A DNA stretch of 60,698 nucleotides from Candidatus Binataceae bacterium (GTDB lineage Bacteria > Desulfobacterota > Binatia > Binatales > Binataceae), in contig DATJXN010000147.1 in NCBI GenBank assembly GCA_035500095.1, positions 1 through 60,698 of the forward strand, read 5' to 3'. Numbering within the stretch: position 1 is the first letter of the stretch; each line of letters begins with the position of its first letter. The translations under genes were made by a program, and so were the position numbers. The notes beneath the pieces were generated by a model. That model was not told the origin of the DNA, ran no database searches, and worked only from the letters and a program-made list of their open reading frames with translations. Shown in pieces: positions 49,544 to 58,589 of the stretch.

Positions 49544-50566
49544 CTAGAGCAGTATCTCGGCCAGCGCGCGGAGGGCTTCTGCCTGGCGCGTCCCGATCAG
49601 CATCGTTCTTACCGGCGAGGCCTTCCAGGCGGCGGCGCGCTCGGCAATACGCTCGCGCGGTCCAACCAGCGCGACTTCATCGACGAGCTTGTCGGGTACG
49701 GCGGCCACCGCGGCGTCGCGCTGGCCGGAAAGAAACAGGTCCTGGATTTTCCTGGCCGCTTCCTCGTAGCCGGCGCGCCGCGCGTAGTCGTTGTAGAAGT
49801 TCTTGTCGCGCGCGCCCATCCCGCCGATATAGAAGGACAGATTTTGCTTGATCGGCGCGCGGCATTTTTCAATTTCGGGGCCCATCACGCAGGTTACGAA
49901 GGGTGCAACGTCGAATTTGTCCGGATTGCGCGCGCCGCCGGCTTTCTGGAATCCGCGCGCAAGGCTCGGCTCGAACAGGTCCCATCGCTCCGGATTCATC
50001 CACACCGGGATTACGCCGTCGGCGATCTCCGCCGCGAGCGCGACGCCGCTCGGCGTGATCGAAGCCATGTAGATTTCCATGTCGCGCCGGCCGTGCAGGA
50101 TCGAGCGCAGGGGCTTGCCGAGGCCGGTCGCGCCGGGGCCGCGATACGGTATCTGGTACTCGGAGCCCTGGAATTCGAGCGGCGCTTCGCGCGCGAAAAT
50201 CCTGCGCAGGATCGCGATATACTCGCGGTAGCGCACGAGCGGCTTGCCGTAGGGCACGCCGTGCCATCCCTCGACCACCTGCGGTCCCGACGGCCCGACG
50301 CCGAGGATGAACCGGCCGCCCGAAATCGCGTCGAGCGTCATCGCGGTCATCGCCGTCATCGCGGGCGTACGCGCAGGCATCTGCATGATCGCAGTGCCGA
50401 GGCGGATCTTTTTGGTCTGCGCGGCAAGCCACGCGAGCGGCACGATAGTGTCCGAACCCCAGGCCTCGCCCGTCCATACCGAGTCGTAGCCCAGGCGTTC
50501 GGCCTCGAGCACGAGATCGAGCGATTCGTGGGAATGGGAAAAGCCGTAGAGCAGTCCGAGTCGCAT
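49544..50566 (-). CDS. LLM-class flavin-dependent oxidoreductase inserted between rpmA and obgE
   Basis: A 340-residue luciferase-like enzyme: [72 protein letters not shown] and an F420/FMN-contacting [18 protein letters not shown]. This is the subgroup often annotated as F420-dependent (tetrahydromethanopterin-reductase-like). ATG at 50566 follows GGGAGG; the 22-codon extension is not family-like. A terminator lies between rpmA and this gene, so it probably has its own promoter. The substrate is unknown. Confidence 0.88.
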   Translation of the reverse strand: MRLGLLYGFSHSHESLDLVLEAERLGYDSVWTGEAWGSDTIVPLAWLAAQTKKIRLGTAIMQMPARTPAMTAMTAMTLDAISGGRFILGVGPSGPQVVEGWHGVPYGKPLVRYREYIAILRRIFAREAPLEFQGSEYQIPYRGPGATGLGKPLRSILHGRRDMEIYMASITPSGVALAAEIADGVIPVWMNPERWDLFEPSLARGFQKAGGARNPDKFDVAPFVTCVMGPEIEKCRAPIKQNLSFYIGGMGARDKNFYNDYARRAGYEEAARKIQDLFLSGQRDAAVAAVPDKLVDEVALVGPRERIAERAAAWKASPVRTMLIGTRQAEALRALAEILL

Positions 50567-50631
50567 CGCGAGTTCCTCCCGAGTGGCCCGGCCCTCGATT
50601 GCCGCGGCCGCCAGAGCTATCGGCAGAGACA

Positions 50632-50664
50632 AACAAAAAGCCCCGCGGCGCGGCCGCGGGGCTT
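50632..50664 (-). terminator. Intrinsic terminator after rpmA
   Basis: On the minus strand, an 11-bp stem (aagccccgcgg with ccgcggggctt, 50638-50664) and a 5-nt loop are followed by TTTGTTTG. It ends the ribosomal protein transcript 30 bp past rpmA and upstream of the LLM gene. Confidence 0.85.
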
Positions 50665-50693
50665 GGAAACCGAAATTCTAAGCCGTGCCGGCC

Positions 50694-51011
50694 CTAGGCT
50701 TGTGGCTGGGCCGGCGGCTCGCTCGCCGCTTCGGTCCGATCGCCATTCGCCGGCGCCGCCGCCGGTTCGATCCGCACGCGCCGCTTGTCGGTGCGGTAGG
50801 TCTCGTATTTGACCACCCCGTCAACCAGCGCGTAAAGGGTATAATCGCGGCCCATCCCGACATTGTTTCCCGGATGAACCCGGGTGCCGACCTGGCGGAC
50901 CAGGATATTGCCCGCGCGAACGGTTTCGCCGGCGTAGACCTTGATGCCGCGGCGCTGTCCCGGACTGTCGCGGCCGTTGCGCGTTGAACCTTGTCCCTTC
51001 TTGTGCGCCAC
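50694..51011 (-). CDS. rpmA: 50S ribosomal protein bL27
   Basis: A 105-residue bL27 starting [20 protein letters not shown], with [20 protein letters not shown] and the [17 protein letters not shown] core. The N-terminus that reaches the peptidyl-transferase centre is not preceded by a Firmicutes-type leader. About 20 Ala/Pro/Glu-rich residues extend the C-terminus beyond the usual 85. GTG start. It follows rplU by 64 bp. Confidence 0.96.
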   Translation of the reverse strand: MAHKKGQGSTRNGRDSPGQRRGIKVYAGETVRAGNILVRQVGTRVHPGNNVGMGRDYTLYALVDGVVKYETYRTDKRRVRIEPAAAPANGDRTEAASEPPAQPQA

Positions 51012-51075
51012 GAGCCTGTCTCCCTGTCATAAAGCCGGCGCGTCGGCCGGCGAAAAATCAACGATGCGGGCCGGG

Positions 51076-51393
51076 CTAGGCCGCGCCCCGCTTGATCTCC
51101 TCGATCTTCAGAACCGTCAGTTCCTGGCGATGCCCGCGCTTGCGCCGGTAGTTCTTGCGCTTTTTCTTTTTGAAAACGATGATCTTCGTTCCGCGCGGCT
51201 GCTGCACGATTCGCGCGCGCACGGCCACGTCGGCAACGGTAGGCGTGCCGATCACGGTTTCATCGCCGCCGAGCGCGAGCACGTCGCTCAATTCGACATG
51301 CGCACCGACTTCGCCCTCGATACGTTCGACGGTTATCTGGTCGCCGACGCCGACGCGGTACTGCTTTCCGCCTGTTCTTACGATTGCAAACAT
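51076..51393 (-). CDS. rplU: 50S ribosomal protein bL21
   Basis: A 105-residue bL21: MFAIVRTGGKQYRVGVGDQI, a VIGTPTVADVAVRARIV strand and the Lys-rich KIIVFKKKKRKNYRRKRGHR that binds 23S rRNA. ATG at 51393. It starts the ribosomal part of the operon; the 141-bp gap before sufT's end may hold a promoter, though no clear hexamers stand out. Confidence 0.96.
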   Translation of the reverse strand: MFAIVRTGGKQYRVGVGDQITVERIEGEVGAHVELSDVLALGGDETVIGTPTVADVAVRARIVQQPRGTKIIVFKKKKRKNYRRKRGHRQELTVLKIEEIKRGAA

Positions 51394-51534
51394 GCTCTGG
51401 TCCGAACCCTTTTAACTATCGGAGCGGGGCGGCGATGTCAATTTAGCGCGGGGACCACACAATCGTCCCCGCCAACGAAAGCGAGGCAACGATCCGGCGC
51501 GCAAAAGGCCTTGCCGTCCGGATTGCCCGCTTTC

Positions 51535-52071
51535 TCAGTCGAGGCCGAGGCGTTCGCGGCCCTCGGGAGAGATCATCTGCGGAGTCCACGGCGGATCCCA
51601 CACCAGGTCCACGTTGGCCTCGGCGACGCCGGGCAGCGAAAGCAATTTCTGGCGCGCATCGATAGCGATCGACGCGCCCATCCCGCAGCCCTGCGCGGTA
51701 AGCGTCATCTTGACGTCGACGCGCTTGGTGCCCCCGTCAAGCGGGGCCACCTCCATCGCATAGACCAGGCCGAGGTCCACGATGTTGACCGGAATCTCGG
51801 GGTCGTAACAGGTCTTTAGCTGCTCCCAGACCATCGCTTCAAGGTCGCCCGAGACAGAGGCCGGCGAAACGGCATCCTCGGAGCTTTTGCCGAGCGCGTC
51901 GGCGTCCTTGCCGGCGATCCTATAGAGGCCTCCGTAGGCCGGCACCTGCACGGTGAAGCTGCCGCCGAGCGCCTGGGTGACGAAGACCTCGAGGCCCTTC
52001 TCGAGCGTGATCGGGCTGCCGAGCGGCACCTGGACCGCCTCGCATTCGCGGGTGAGTTCAACTCGTTCCAT
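51535..52071 (-). CDS. sufT: Fe-S cluster assembly factor SufT (DUF59/MIP18-like)
   Basis: A 178-residue protein. The N-terminal part (MERVELTRECEAVQVPLGSP, LGGSFTVQVPAYGGLYRI) is the SufT-specific extension, and the rest is a MIP18/DUF59 domain: YDPEIPVNIVDLGLVYAMEV, TAQGCGMG with the conserved Cys, and VWDPPWTPQMIS. SufT helps mature Fe-S proteins under high demand, which fits a cell with radical SAM and Rieske enzymes. ATG at 52071 matches the family; the longer frame does not. It is divergent from the GST gene. Confidence 0.9.
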   Translation of the reverse strand: MERVELTRECEAVQVPLGSPITLEKGLEVFVTQALGGSFTVQVPAYGGLYRIAGKDADALGKSSEDAVSPASVSGDLEAMVWEQLKTCYDPEIPVNIVDLGLVYAMEVAPLDGGTKRVDVKMTLTAQGCGMGASIAIDARQKLLSLPGVAEANVDLVWDPPWTPQMISPEGRERLGLD

Positions 52072-52270
52072 CGCTGTTACCTTGTTCGTTCCGCTGTTTC
52101 CGCAAACTTCCATTGTAAGCGCTTGGGGGTCGAAGCGCCAGTTGCCTCGGAATCGGGTTCGGGCGGACGCGCCGGCCGTGATAGGAATTTAGCCGAGCCT
52201 GGGAACCGCGGCCCTGCCCCAAAGAGTAGTTCGATCGATTCACTGAAGCCGGCGGCCGGAGGTTCGCGCC

Positions 52271-52978
52271 ATGGGAAACATCGAACTCTACCAGTTCGGG
52301 CCGCTGGGCGACCAGGAATCGGTGTCGCCATTCTGCGTCAAGGTGCGCAACGCGATGCGCTACAAGCGCCTCGAGTTCGATACCATCAACGCCACCTCGC
52401 CCGGACAGGTACGCAAGCTCAATCCGCGCGGCAAGCTGCCGGTCGTGATCGACGACGGCGTAAAGCTTGTCGAGTCGACCGACATCATCCGTCATCTCGA
52501 GGAGCGCCATCCGGAGCCGCGCCTCTATCCGCAGGAGCCACGCACGCGCGCAATGGCCCTGATGATCGAGGACTGGGCCGACGAATCGCTCTACTGGCAC
52601 GTCGTGTACGAACGATGGCAAGTGCCCGAACAGTTCGCAAGGTTCGCCGAGGTCGTCTTCGGCCCGGTGCCGGCGGCGGTGCGGCCGATGGTTCGGATGC
52701 TCTTGGGGCGGCAGACACGCGGCCAGTTGCGCGGGCAGGGGCTGGGACGGCTTGGACTCGACGAGCAGCGCGGGAAGTTCAGGGCGGCGCTCGACTGGCT
52801 GGAGGTAATGATCGACGGACAGTTTCTCTGCGGAGGCGAATTTTCGATCGCGGACGTCGCGGTCGCGGCCCAGGTTGACGCGCTCAATATCCCGTTCACG
52901 CCAGTCGCCGAGGCGGAGATTCACGCGCACGCCAAAGTGATGAAGTGGCTCGCACGGACGTTTGAGGCTATCGGCTGA
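52271..52978 (+). CDS. Glutathione S-transferase family protein
   Basis: A 235-residue GST. The thioredoxin-like N-domain has SPFCVKVRNAMRYKRLEFD, then LNPRGKLPVVIDDGVKLVES with the cis-Pro and the Glu-Ser pair that binds glutathione. The helical C-domain includes FSIADVAVAAQVDAL, the N-capping box motif. The insert PVPAAVRPMVRMLLGRQTRG is long. ATG at 52271. Possible roles are detoxification or glutathione-linked aromatic catabolism; the substrate is unknown. Confidence 0.87.
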   Translation: MGNIELYQFGPLGDQESVSPFCVKVRNAMRYKRLEFDTINATSPGQVRKLNPRGKLPVVIDDGVKLVESTDIIRHLEERHPEPRLYPQEPRTRAMALMIEDWADESLYWHVVYERWQVPEQFARFAEVVFGPVPAAVRPMVRMLLGRQTRGQLRGQGLGRLGLDEQRGKFRAALDWLEVMIDGQFLCGGEFSIADVAVAAQVDALNIPFTPVAEAEIHAHAKVMKWLARTFEAIG

Positions 52979-53005
52979 CTATTTTGCGGGATGCGTGGCC
53001 GCAAT

Positions 53006-53620
53006 CTACCTCGCAAAATCCTGGGTAACGTAGGCCGTCCCGTCGGCCGCGCGCGCGATTCCGACGCCGGTGCTGGCAAAATCGGGCGAGAGCAGGTTGG
53101 CTCGATGCTCGGGATTTCGCAGCCATTCCTGCACGGCGCGCTCGGCGAGCCTCGCGCGATCCGCTTCGCGGTCCAGGTACAGATTTTCTCCGAACGCCGC
53201 GGAATCGACGCCGACGCCGCGCACGCGCTCGGCGGGCGTGTCGCCCGCGGGGCCTTTGTGGCCGAGATAGTTGCGCAGCGCCATGTCGTAGCTGTGTCCG
53301 CGCGAAGCCAGCATCAGGCGCTGCGAGGACTTGAGCGCCGGCGCGCCGGCGCGCTTGCGCTCGTCGTTGACCAGCCGCAGGATTTCCGCCTCCTGCGCGC
53401 TCATCCCGGCGGTCAGATCCGGCGCAAGCCCGATGAACGGCACGAGATAGATCCATACGAGCGCGGCGCCTGCTGCCGCCAGTCCCATCGACGCGATGCC
53501 AATCACGGCCGAGCGCCGATAGCTCCTTCGGCGCCGCCGGCCCGCAGGGAATTGAATCACCTTGGCCGGACCCTTGGGGATCCGCGCCGACCTCCGCCCG
53601 TCTGCCGAATGGACACTCAT
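53006..53620 (-). CDS. CAP-domain (SCP/PR-1, YkwD-like) membrane-anchored protein
   Basis: A 204-residue protein with a basic cytoplasmic tail (GRRRRRSYRRS), one membrane segment (AAAGAALVWIYLVPFIGLA) and a periplasmic CAP domain from about residue 78: EILRLVNDERKRAGAPAL, the His in ASRGHSYDM, HKGPAGDTPAERV, GENLYLDRE, and EHRANLLSPDFASTGVGIA. The active-cleft His and Glu are kept. The function of bacterial CAP proteins is largely unknown. It follows the SDR gene by 48 bp. Confidence 0.85.
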   Translation of the reverse strand: MSVHSADGRRSARIPKGPAKVIQFPAGRRRRRSYRRSAVIGIASMGLAAAGAALVWIYLVPFIGLAPDLTAGMSAQEAEILRLVNDERKRAGAPALKSSQRLMLASRGHSYDMALRNYLGHKGPAGDTPAERVRGVGVDSAAFGENLYLDREADRARLAERAVQEWLRNPEHRANLLSPDFASTGVGIARAADGTAYVTQDFAR

Positions 53621-53668
53621 CGCGTTTTCCCGCTCAAGGCTGTTGCTCCGACCCCACGCTCCGTCTTC

Positions 53669-54397
53669 CTAAAATTTCTCCTTGAAGGGGCGCACGTCGA
53701 GTTCCTGCGTCCAGGCGCTCGCGTCCTGGTTGGCAAGGTGCCAGTAGGCCTCGGCGATCGCGGCCGGCTTCAGCAGGTCCTCGTTCTTGACCTGGGGCAT
53801 CTGCGAGCGGACGTGCGGCATGTCGATCATGCCGTCGACGTTGACGTAGGCGACGTGAATTCCGCGCGGGCCGAGATCGCGCGCGAGCGATTGCGCGAGC
53901 CCGCGCATCGCGAACTTGGCCGGTCCGAAAGCGGCCGACAGCGGGCCCGCTTTGACGCCCGCGGTCGCGCCGGTAAACAGCATCACGCCGCGCCCATTTT
54001 TGATCATCTCGGAGACCACCTGCTTGGCGCACAGGAACGCGCCGTAGGCGTTGGTCCGCCATGATTCCTCGAATTGCGCGGGTGTGATCTCGGTTATCCT
54101 GCCCCACTTGCCGCTGCCGGCGTTGTAGAGCAGAACCTCGGGCGGCCCGAGTTTCGCTCGCACCGTGTCGAACGCGCGGGCCACCGCCTCCGCATCGCCG
54201 ACGTCTGCGCTGACCGCCAGCGCGCGCCCGCCGGCCGCGGTGATCTCGGCCGCCAGCGACTGGATGAACTCGCGCGAGCGCGCGACCAGCGCGACCGGAT
54301 GGCCGCCCCGGGCGAAGCGACGCACAAGCGCGTCGCCCAGGCCGGGGCCGACGCCGACCACGATCGCGACTCCTGGGTGATTTGCTTGCGGGGCCAT
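53669..54397 (-). CDS. Short-chain dehydrogenase/reductase family protein lacking the catalytic Tyr
   Basis: A 242-residue Rossmann protein: VGVGPGLGDALVRRFARGG, VSADVGDAEAV and LLYNAGSGKW (N-A-G). At the Y-x3-K position it reads AAFGPAKFAMRGLAQSLARD, with Phe in place of the catalytic Tyr; the Lys is kept, and the Ser strand is LFTGATAGVKAG. From memory a subgroup of SDRs shares this F-x3-K. Reductase activity may be reduced or use a different mechanism. ATG at 54397 (MAPQANHP). It lies 38 bp after the quinone oxidoreductase. Confidence 0.8.
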   Translation of the reverse strand: MAPQANHPGVAIVVGVGPGLGDALVRRFARGGHPVALVARSREFIQSLAAEITAAGGRALAVSADVGDAEAVARAFDTVRAKLGPPEVLLYNAGSGKWGRITEITPAQFEESWRTNAYGAFLCAKQVVSEMIKNGRGVMLFTGATAGVKAGPLSAAFGPAKFAMRGLAQSLARDLGPRGIHVAYVNVDGMIDMPHVRSQMPQVKNEDLLKPAAIAEAYWHLANQDASAWTQELDVRPFKEKF

Positions 54398-54435
54398 GAA
54401 GTATCTCCCCAACGGCGCCGGCCGATGCTTACGAT

Positions 54436-55404
54436 TTACGGCACGAGCACCAGTTTACCGACCGATTGACGTGATTGCAGCAGGCGGAGCGCTTCCGTGG
54501 CTTGGGCGAGCGGAAAACTCTTGCCGACGAGCAGCTTGAGCTTCCCTTCGCGCATCAGGGCGAAAGATTTTTCGATTCCCTCGCGCATCACCGCGGGCAT
54601 CCCGACCACCACCGGCAGCACGAAGCCGCTCACCTTGGTCGCCTTCTCGAACAGGCGAAAGACGTTAAGCGGGTCGGGCGCTCCCCCCGCGCGTCCATAG
54701 AGCAGCAGATGGCCGAATGGGGCGAGGCACTTGAGGCCCGCCTCGAATGTCGGCTTGCCCACCGCGTCGAGGATCAAATCGGCGCCGCGCCCGCCCGTCA
54801 GGCGCATCGTCTCGGCGGCGAAATCCGAGCTTTCGTAGTTGATCACATCGTCGGCGCCGTACTCCTTGACCAGCGCGGCCTTGGAATCGCTCGACACCGT
54901 GCCGATTACGCGGGCGCCGGCCGCCTTGGCGATCTGCACCGCGACGATTCCGACGCCGCCCGCAGCCGAGTGCACCACCACGGTCTGCCCGGGAGTCGTC
55001 TGATGCGAGGTGTGCAGGATGTGCCACGCGGTCAGCACCTGGATCGGAAAGGCGGCGCCCTCCTCGAAACTGATGAAGTCGGGTAGCGGGAGCGTCTGCG
55101 ACGGGCGAATCAGGCAGTACTCGGCGTAGGCCTTGAGCGTGATCGAAGTCACGCGCATCCCGGGCTTCAGGTCCGTAACGTCGGGCGCGACCTCCTCGAT
55201 CACTCCGGCCGCTTCCATTCCCGGCGTATCGGGCAGCCGCGGCTTGATCATGTACTCGCCGCGGATGAAGAAAGTGTCGGCAAAGTTGATTCCGGCGGCA
55301 TGCACCTTGACCAGTGCGGTGCCGGGCATGAGTTGCGGTTTGGGCAGGTCGGCGTACTTGAGCACACTCGGGTCGCCGGTCTGTTCAAAGACAATCGCTT
55401 TCAC
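54436..55404 (-). CDS. NADPH:quinone oxidoreductase-like (zinc-free MDR)
   Basis: A 322-residue medium-chain dehydrogenase of the quinone-reductase branch, with no zinc ligands. NADPH-binding HSAAGGVGIVAVQIAKAAGA, then EYGADDVINYES and GRGADLILDAVGK are standard. GTG at 55404 (VKAIVFEQTG) has GGAG 9 nt upstream; the frame to 55437 adds 11 unlikely residues. Together with the SDR and CAP genes it may form a short operon. The natural acceptor is unknown. Confidence 0.87.
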   Translation of the reverse strand: MKAIVFEQTGDPSVLKYADLPKPQLMPGTALVKVHAAGINFADTFFIRGEYMIKPRLPDTPGMEAAGVIEEVAPDVTDLKPGMRVTSITLKAYAEYCLIRPSQTLPLPDFISFEEGAAFPIQVLTAWHILHTSHQTTPGQTVVVHSAAGGVGIVAVQIAKAAGARVIGTVSSDSKAALVKEYGADDVINYESSDFAAETMRLTGGRGADLILDAVGKPTFEAGLKCLAPFGHLLLYGRAGGAPDPLNVFRLFEKATKVSGFVLPVVVGMPAVMREGIEKSFALMREGKLKLLVGKSFPLAQATEALRLLQSRQSVGKLVLVP

Positions 55405-55513
55405 CTGATGCGCTCCTTTCGAACCATCTGTTGACACCGCTGTCGGTTAATTCTCTTGGAGCAAATCGGGTTCCGTGTTGCAACCGCGACTGCGCTTGCG
55501 TCATGCGATATGA

Positions 55514-56200
55514 TTGATTGACGGGCGGCGTTGGGGGCCGTCCTTGCGCAAAAGGAGGGCGAAGGAACTGGCGATACTCGAACTGGTCATGTTTGACGCC
55601 GACGGCGTCTTGTTTGAATCGGCGGAGTCCAACGTCGCGTACTACAACGCGATTTTTTCCGCGATCGGCGAGCCACCGCTCAACCTCGAGGAGGAGCGCA
55701 CGTGCATTTTCATGGCCGCGATGACGGTCTTCGAGCTGCGCGCGCGCGAGGACGCGGCGATGCTTGCGCGGATGCGCGAGGTCGCGCGCACGATCGACTT
55801 CACGCCTTTCTTTGCGTTGCTGAAGCCTCCGTTGGAATTGCGGCCGTTCCTGCTCGATCTCAAGCGCCGCTACCGGGTCGCGCTCGCGACCAATCGCTCG
55901 GCCACCACGCACGGATTGATCGAGCATCTCGGGCTGGGAGGCGTATTCGACGCGGTGGCGAGCGCGTTCGACAAGGTCCGTCCCAAGCCCGCACCCGACA
56001 TCGTGCGTCTATGCCTTGAGCGCGCGGGAGTCGCGCCCGCACGCGCCGTGTACGTCGGCGACAGCCAGATCGACGCCGAAGCGGCGAGCGGCGCCGGAGC
56101 GCACTTTCTCGGCGTCGGCACGCGCGTGGAGCATCCGCAGCGCGTGGCGGGACTGGCCGAGGTGCCGACCGCGTTGCGGCGGATGTTCGACGAATCGTAG
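55514..56200 (+). CDS. HAD-superfamily hydrolase (phosphoglycolate-phosphatase-like)
   Basis: A HAD phosphatase with all four motifs: FDADGVLFES (nucleophile Asp), ALATNRSATT, DKVRPKPAPDI (Lys) and YVGDSQIDAEAA. The helical cap lies between motifs I and II. The TTG at 55514 gives 228 residues with a 25-residue basic leader; the ATG at 55589 would begin directly at MFDADGV, so the true start is likely just upstream of that but is not certain. It is divergent from the quinone oxidoreductase and convergent with aqpZ. Confidence 0.83.
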   Translation: MIDGRRWGPSLRKRRAKELAILELVMFDADGVLFESAESNVAYYNAIFSAIGEPPLNLEEERTCIFMAAMTVFELRAREDAAMLARMREVARTIDFTPFFALLKPPLELRPFLLDLKRRYRVALATNRSATTHGLIEHLGLGGVFDAVASAFDKVRPKPAPDIVRLCLERAGVAPARAVYVGDSQIDAEAASGAGAHFLGVGTRVEHPQRVAGLAEVPTALRRMFDES

Positions 56201-56247
56201 CTGTGCGGCCGCGCGGCCGCCTGGCCGGGTGCGTTGCACGCCTCGGT

Positions 56248-56958
56248 TCAGGCTTTTGGCGGTTCCTCCGCAAGCCATTTGTAGAGCGAACCGCCGAAAA
56301 TCGCACCGGCGATCGGCGCCACCCAGAAGAGCCATAGCTGCTCGATTGCCCATCCGCCGACGAAGATCGCAGGCCCCGTGCTGCGCGCGGGGTTAACCGA
56401 CGTATTGGTCACCGGGATGCTGATGAGATGGATCAGCGTCAGCACAAGTCCGATCGGGATCGGCGCGAAGCCGGCGGGCACGCGCGAGTCCGTCGCTCCC
56501 ATGATCACGAACAGGAAGATCGTGGTCATCACGACCTCGCAGACGAGTGCCGAGGGCAGGGCGTAGCCGCCAGGCGAGTGCGCGCCATAGCCATTGGCGG
56601 CGAAACCGCCGGCCAGGCTGAAGCCGGGTGCGCCGCTGGCGATAACGTAAAGCACGGCGGCGGCAAGGATTCCGCCGAGCACTTGCGCGGCGACATAGGG
56701 CGCGAGTTCGTTACCCGGAAAACGTCCGCCGGCCCATAACCCGAAGCTCACGGCGGGATTGATGTGGCATCCGGAGATATGGCCGATCGCATAGGCCATC
56801 GTTAGCAGCGTAAGGCCGAAAGCGAGCGCCACTCCGGCGAAGCCGATCCCGAGATGGGGAAACCCGGCGGCCAGCACGGCGCTGCCGCAACCTCCCAGTA
56901 CCAGCCAAAACGTTCCGATGAATTCAGCTCCAGCGCGCCGCCCGATGCTCATCGCCAT
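56248..56958 (-). CDS. aqpZ: Aquaporin Z
   Basis: A 236-residue MIP-family channel with six hydrophobic segments. Both pore motifs are present: [11 protein letters not shown] and VNPARSTGP, with the selectivity-filter Arg right after the second N-P-A. The N-terminal [19 protein letters not shown] (E-x-x-G-T-F) is the AqpZ hallmark, and the narrow-filter residues fit a water channel rather than GlpF. ATG at 56958. Its upstream region carries direct repeats near 57133-57164. Confidence 0.92.
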   Translation of the reverse strand: MAMSIGRRAGAEFIGTFWLVLGGCGSAVLAAGFPHLGIGFAGVALAFGLTLLTMAYAIGHISGCHINPAVSFGLWAGGRFPGNELAPYVAAQVLGGILAAAVLYVIASGAPGFSLAGGFAANGYGAHSPGGYALPSALVCEVVMTTIFLFVIMGATDSRVPAGFAPIPIGLVLTLIHLISIPVTNTSVNPARSTGPAIFVGGWAIEQLWLFWVAPIAGAIFGGSLYKWLAEEPPKA

Positions 56959-57132
56959 GGGTTCTCCTCCAGCCTTATTTTGAGACAGTGACCAAGCCTA
57001 GAGGTTTGGCGGCTCTATGTCTGCCAGAAACTTTTATCCGGGTATGAAACCTGGCAGCGAATAATGCCACCCAACGCGGCGCAAACTGAAAGCGCCGCTT
57101 TAAGTAACTCCGATAGAACCGAAAGTGCAGCT

Positions 57133-57164
57133 TTAAGTTTGCTGACACTTCATTAAGTTTGCTG
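57133..57164. repeat. 12-bp direct repeat (ttaagtttgctg), 20-bp period
   Basis: ttaagtttgctg occurs at 57133-57144 and 57153-57164, and a related ctttaagt lies near 57099. The surrounding 56990-57170 is lower in G+C and has no gene. Either a regulatory site for aqpZ or the residue of an insertion-sequence end, since short end repeats are usual in some IS families. Confidence 0.45.
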
Positions 57165-57198
57165 GTTTTGGATCGTCGGTCTGGGATCCCGCAGGCGA

Positions 57199-58533
57199 TC
57201 ACAGCCCGAGGTCGGCGCGCAGGCGAGTCAGCGTGTCGATAACGACATACATTATCGCCTTCGCCGACTTGATGAAGTCGTTGACGCTCGCGACGCCCAT
57301 TCCGCCCAGCCCTTCCTTGTACTCGGCGGGGCAGCCGCGCGGCGGCCATGGATAGCCGATCCGCGCGCAAGGGATACCGAGGCGGCGAATTAGCGCGCCG
57401 TCGGTCTGGCCGCCCATTTTGGGCGCTTCGCCGTGCGGATGGCCCTCGACGCGCTCCCATCCGCGATAGCTCGATTGCACGATCCAGTTCTGCGGATCGG
57501 TGGCGCCGCCGGGGCACGCGCCGAACATCTCCCAGTCGAATTCGATCTCAGGATGGCGTTCGTGGATCGAGCGCATCGCTTCGGCGAACTGCGCTTTCAC
57601 TTCGCCCGGAGAAGTGCGCGGATTGCATCGCACGTCGAGATAGATTTCCGTCGTGGCCGACGGAAACGCCGGCTTCTCGGGCCATCCGGCGCGCAGCGCA
57701 GCGATGTGTCCCTCGGGCAGCACTGTGCCGGAGGTATTGCGCGCGGTGTATTGCGGTAGCCAGGCCTCGATCTCCTCGACCACGCGCATCGCGGGAACGA
57801 TCGAACTTCGGTAGCCGGAAGTCCCGCGGGTGATCCCCGCATAGCCCATCGTGCCGCGCACCGAGACTTTGAACCAGCACATTCCCGGTTCCTCGGCGAA
57901 CACGGCCCACCACGGTTTCATGATCACCGCGAAGTCGGGCGCCACGCCTCGCGTGAGCATGTGGTAAACGCCGTCGCTCATCCCGTAGTTGCGGCGATAG
58001 GGCAGGCTGACGGGCATCCCGCCGCCCGCAAAGCCCACCTGCAGGTCGCCGATGATCGGCACTCCGGCCTCGCGAAGTGCGGTTGCGACCTCGATCAGGC
58101 TCGCGACCATCCCCTTGGGGTTGGCGGCGCCGAGGCCATAGACCAGGTCGCCCTGCGCGAAGCCCTGGGGCAGCATATCGGCGCGCAAGGCCGGGCCGAC
58201 CCACGGAATGTCGCGCTCCGGGTCGGCTTCGATATGCGTATCGATCGGAGCGTAGAGCAGCAGCGACGCGCCGCCGCCGCTGCCGCGGATTTCGCCGATC
58301 GCGTTGCCGGTCTCCTCGCCGATCGGCTGGTAGCGGGAATGCTCGCCCACGTGCTCGCGCATGTATGCGGCGGCGAACTCGCTCGCGCGGCGCTCGGCGC
58401 CGGTTGGGCTATGGATATTGATCAGCTCGAGCAGCAGGTTTCTGAGCCGTTCCGGATTCAGCCGCTCGCAAGCCTGCCCGTACCATTTCTCCTGCTCGGC
58501 TGACAGCGGGACGATGCGCGTGTTCTCGGCCAT
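57199..58533 (-). CDS. M20-fold peptidase-like protein with lost metal ligands
   Basis: A 444-residue protein clearly of the M20 fold (LLLELINIHSPTGAER start, dimerisation insert, C-terminal GMGVASVNDFIKSAKAI). The metal site is gone: the usual G-H-x-D is YAPIDTHIE (Pro96 at the His, catalytic-position Asp98 kept), D-x-K-G is GLGAANPKGM (Asn138), and the D-E-E pair is FAGGGMPV (Gly170-171). The last His motif near AEYKEGLGG is also absent. It may be a binding or non-metal enzyme. ATG at 58533 (MAENTRIV). It follows the Rieske gene in the same direction, with a repeat element between. Confidence 0.8.
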   Translation of the reverse strand: MAENTRIVPLSAEQEKWYGQACERLNPERLRNLLLELINIHSPTGAERRASEFAAAYMREHVGEHSRYQPIGEETGNAIGEIRGSGGGASLLLYAPIDTHIEADPERDIPWVGPALRADMLPQGFAQGDLVYGLGAANPKGMVASLIEVATALREAGVPIIGDLQVGFAGGGMPVSLPYRRNYGMSDGVYHMLTRGVAPDFAVIMKPWWAVFAEEPGMCWFKVSVRGTMGYAGITRGTSGYRSSIVPAMRVVEEIEAWLPQYTARNTSGTVLPEGHIAALRAGWPEKPAFPSATTEIYLDVRCNPRTSPGEVKAQFAEAMRSIHERHPEIEFDWEMFGACPGGATDPQNWIVQSSYRGWERVEGHPHGEAPKMGGQTDGALIRRLGIPCARIGYPWPPRGCPAEYKEGLGGMGVASVNDFIKSAKAIMYVVIDTLTRLRADLGL

Positions 58534-58589
58534 CGAGGTTGCTCCTGCGGTCGCCCGCCGCGCGCCCGGCGCGGCTTGGCCGTGGCTTA

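Noticed and set aside
48989..50812. 607-codon plus-strand open frame
   Set aside because: Antisense to obgE and the LLM oxidoreductase; Arg/Pro-rich with no domain.
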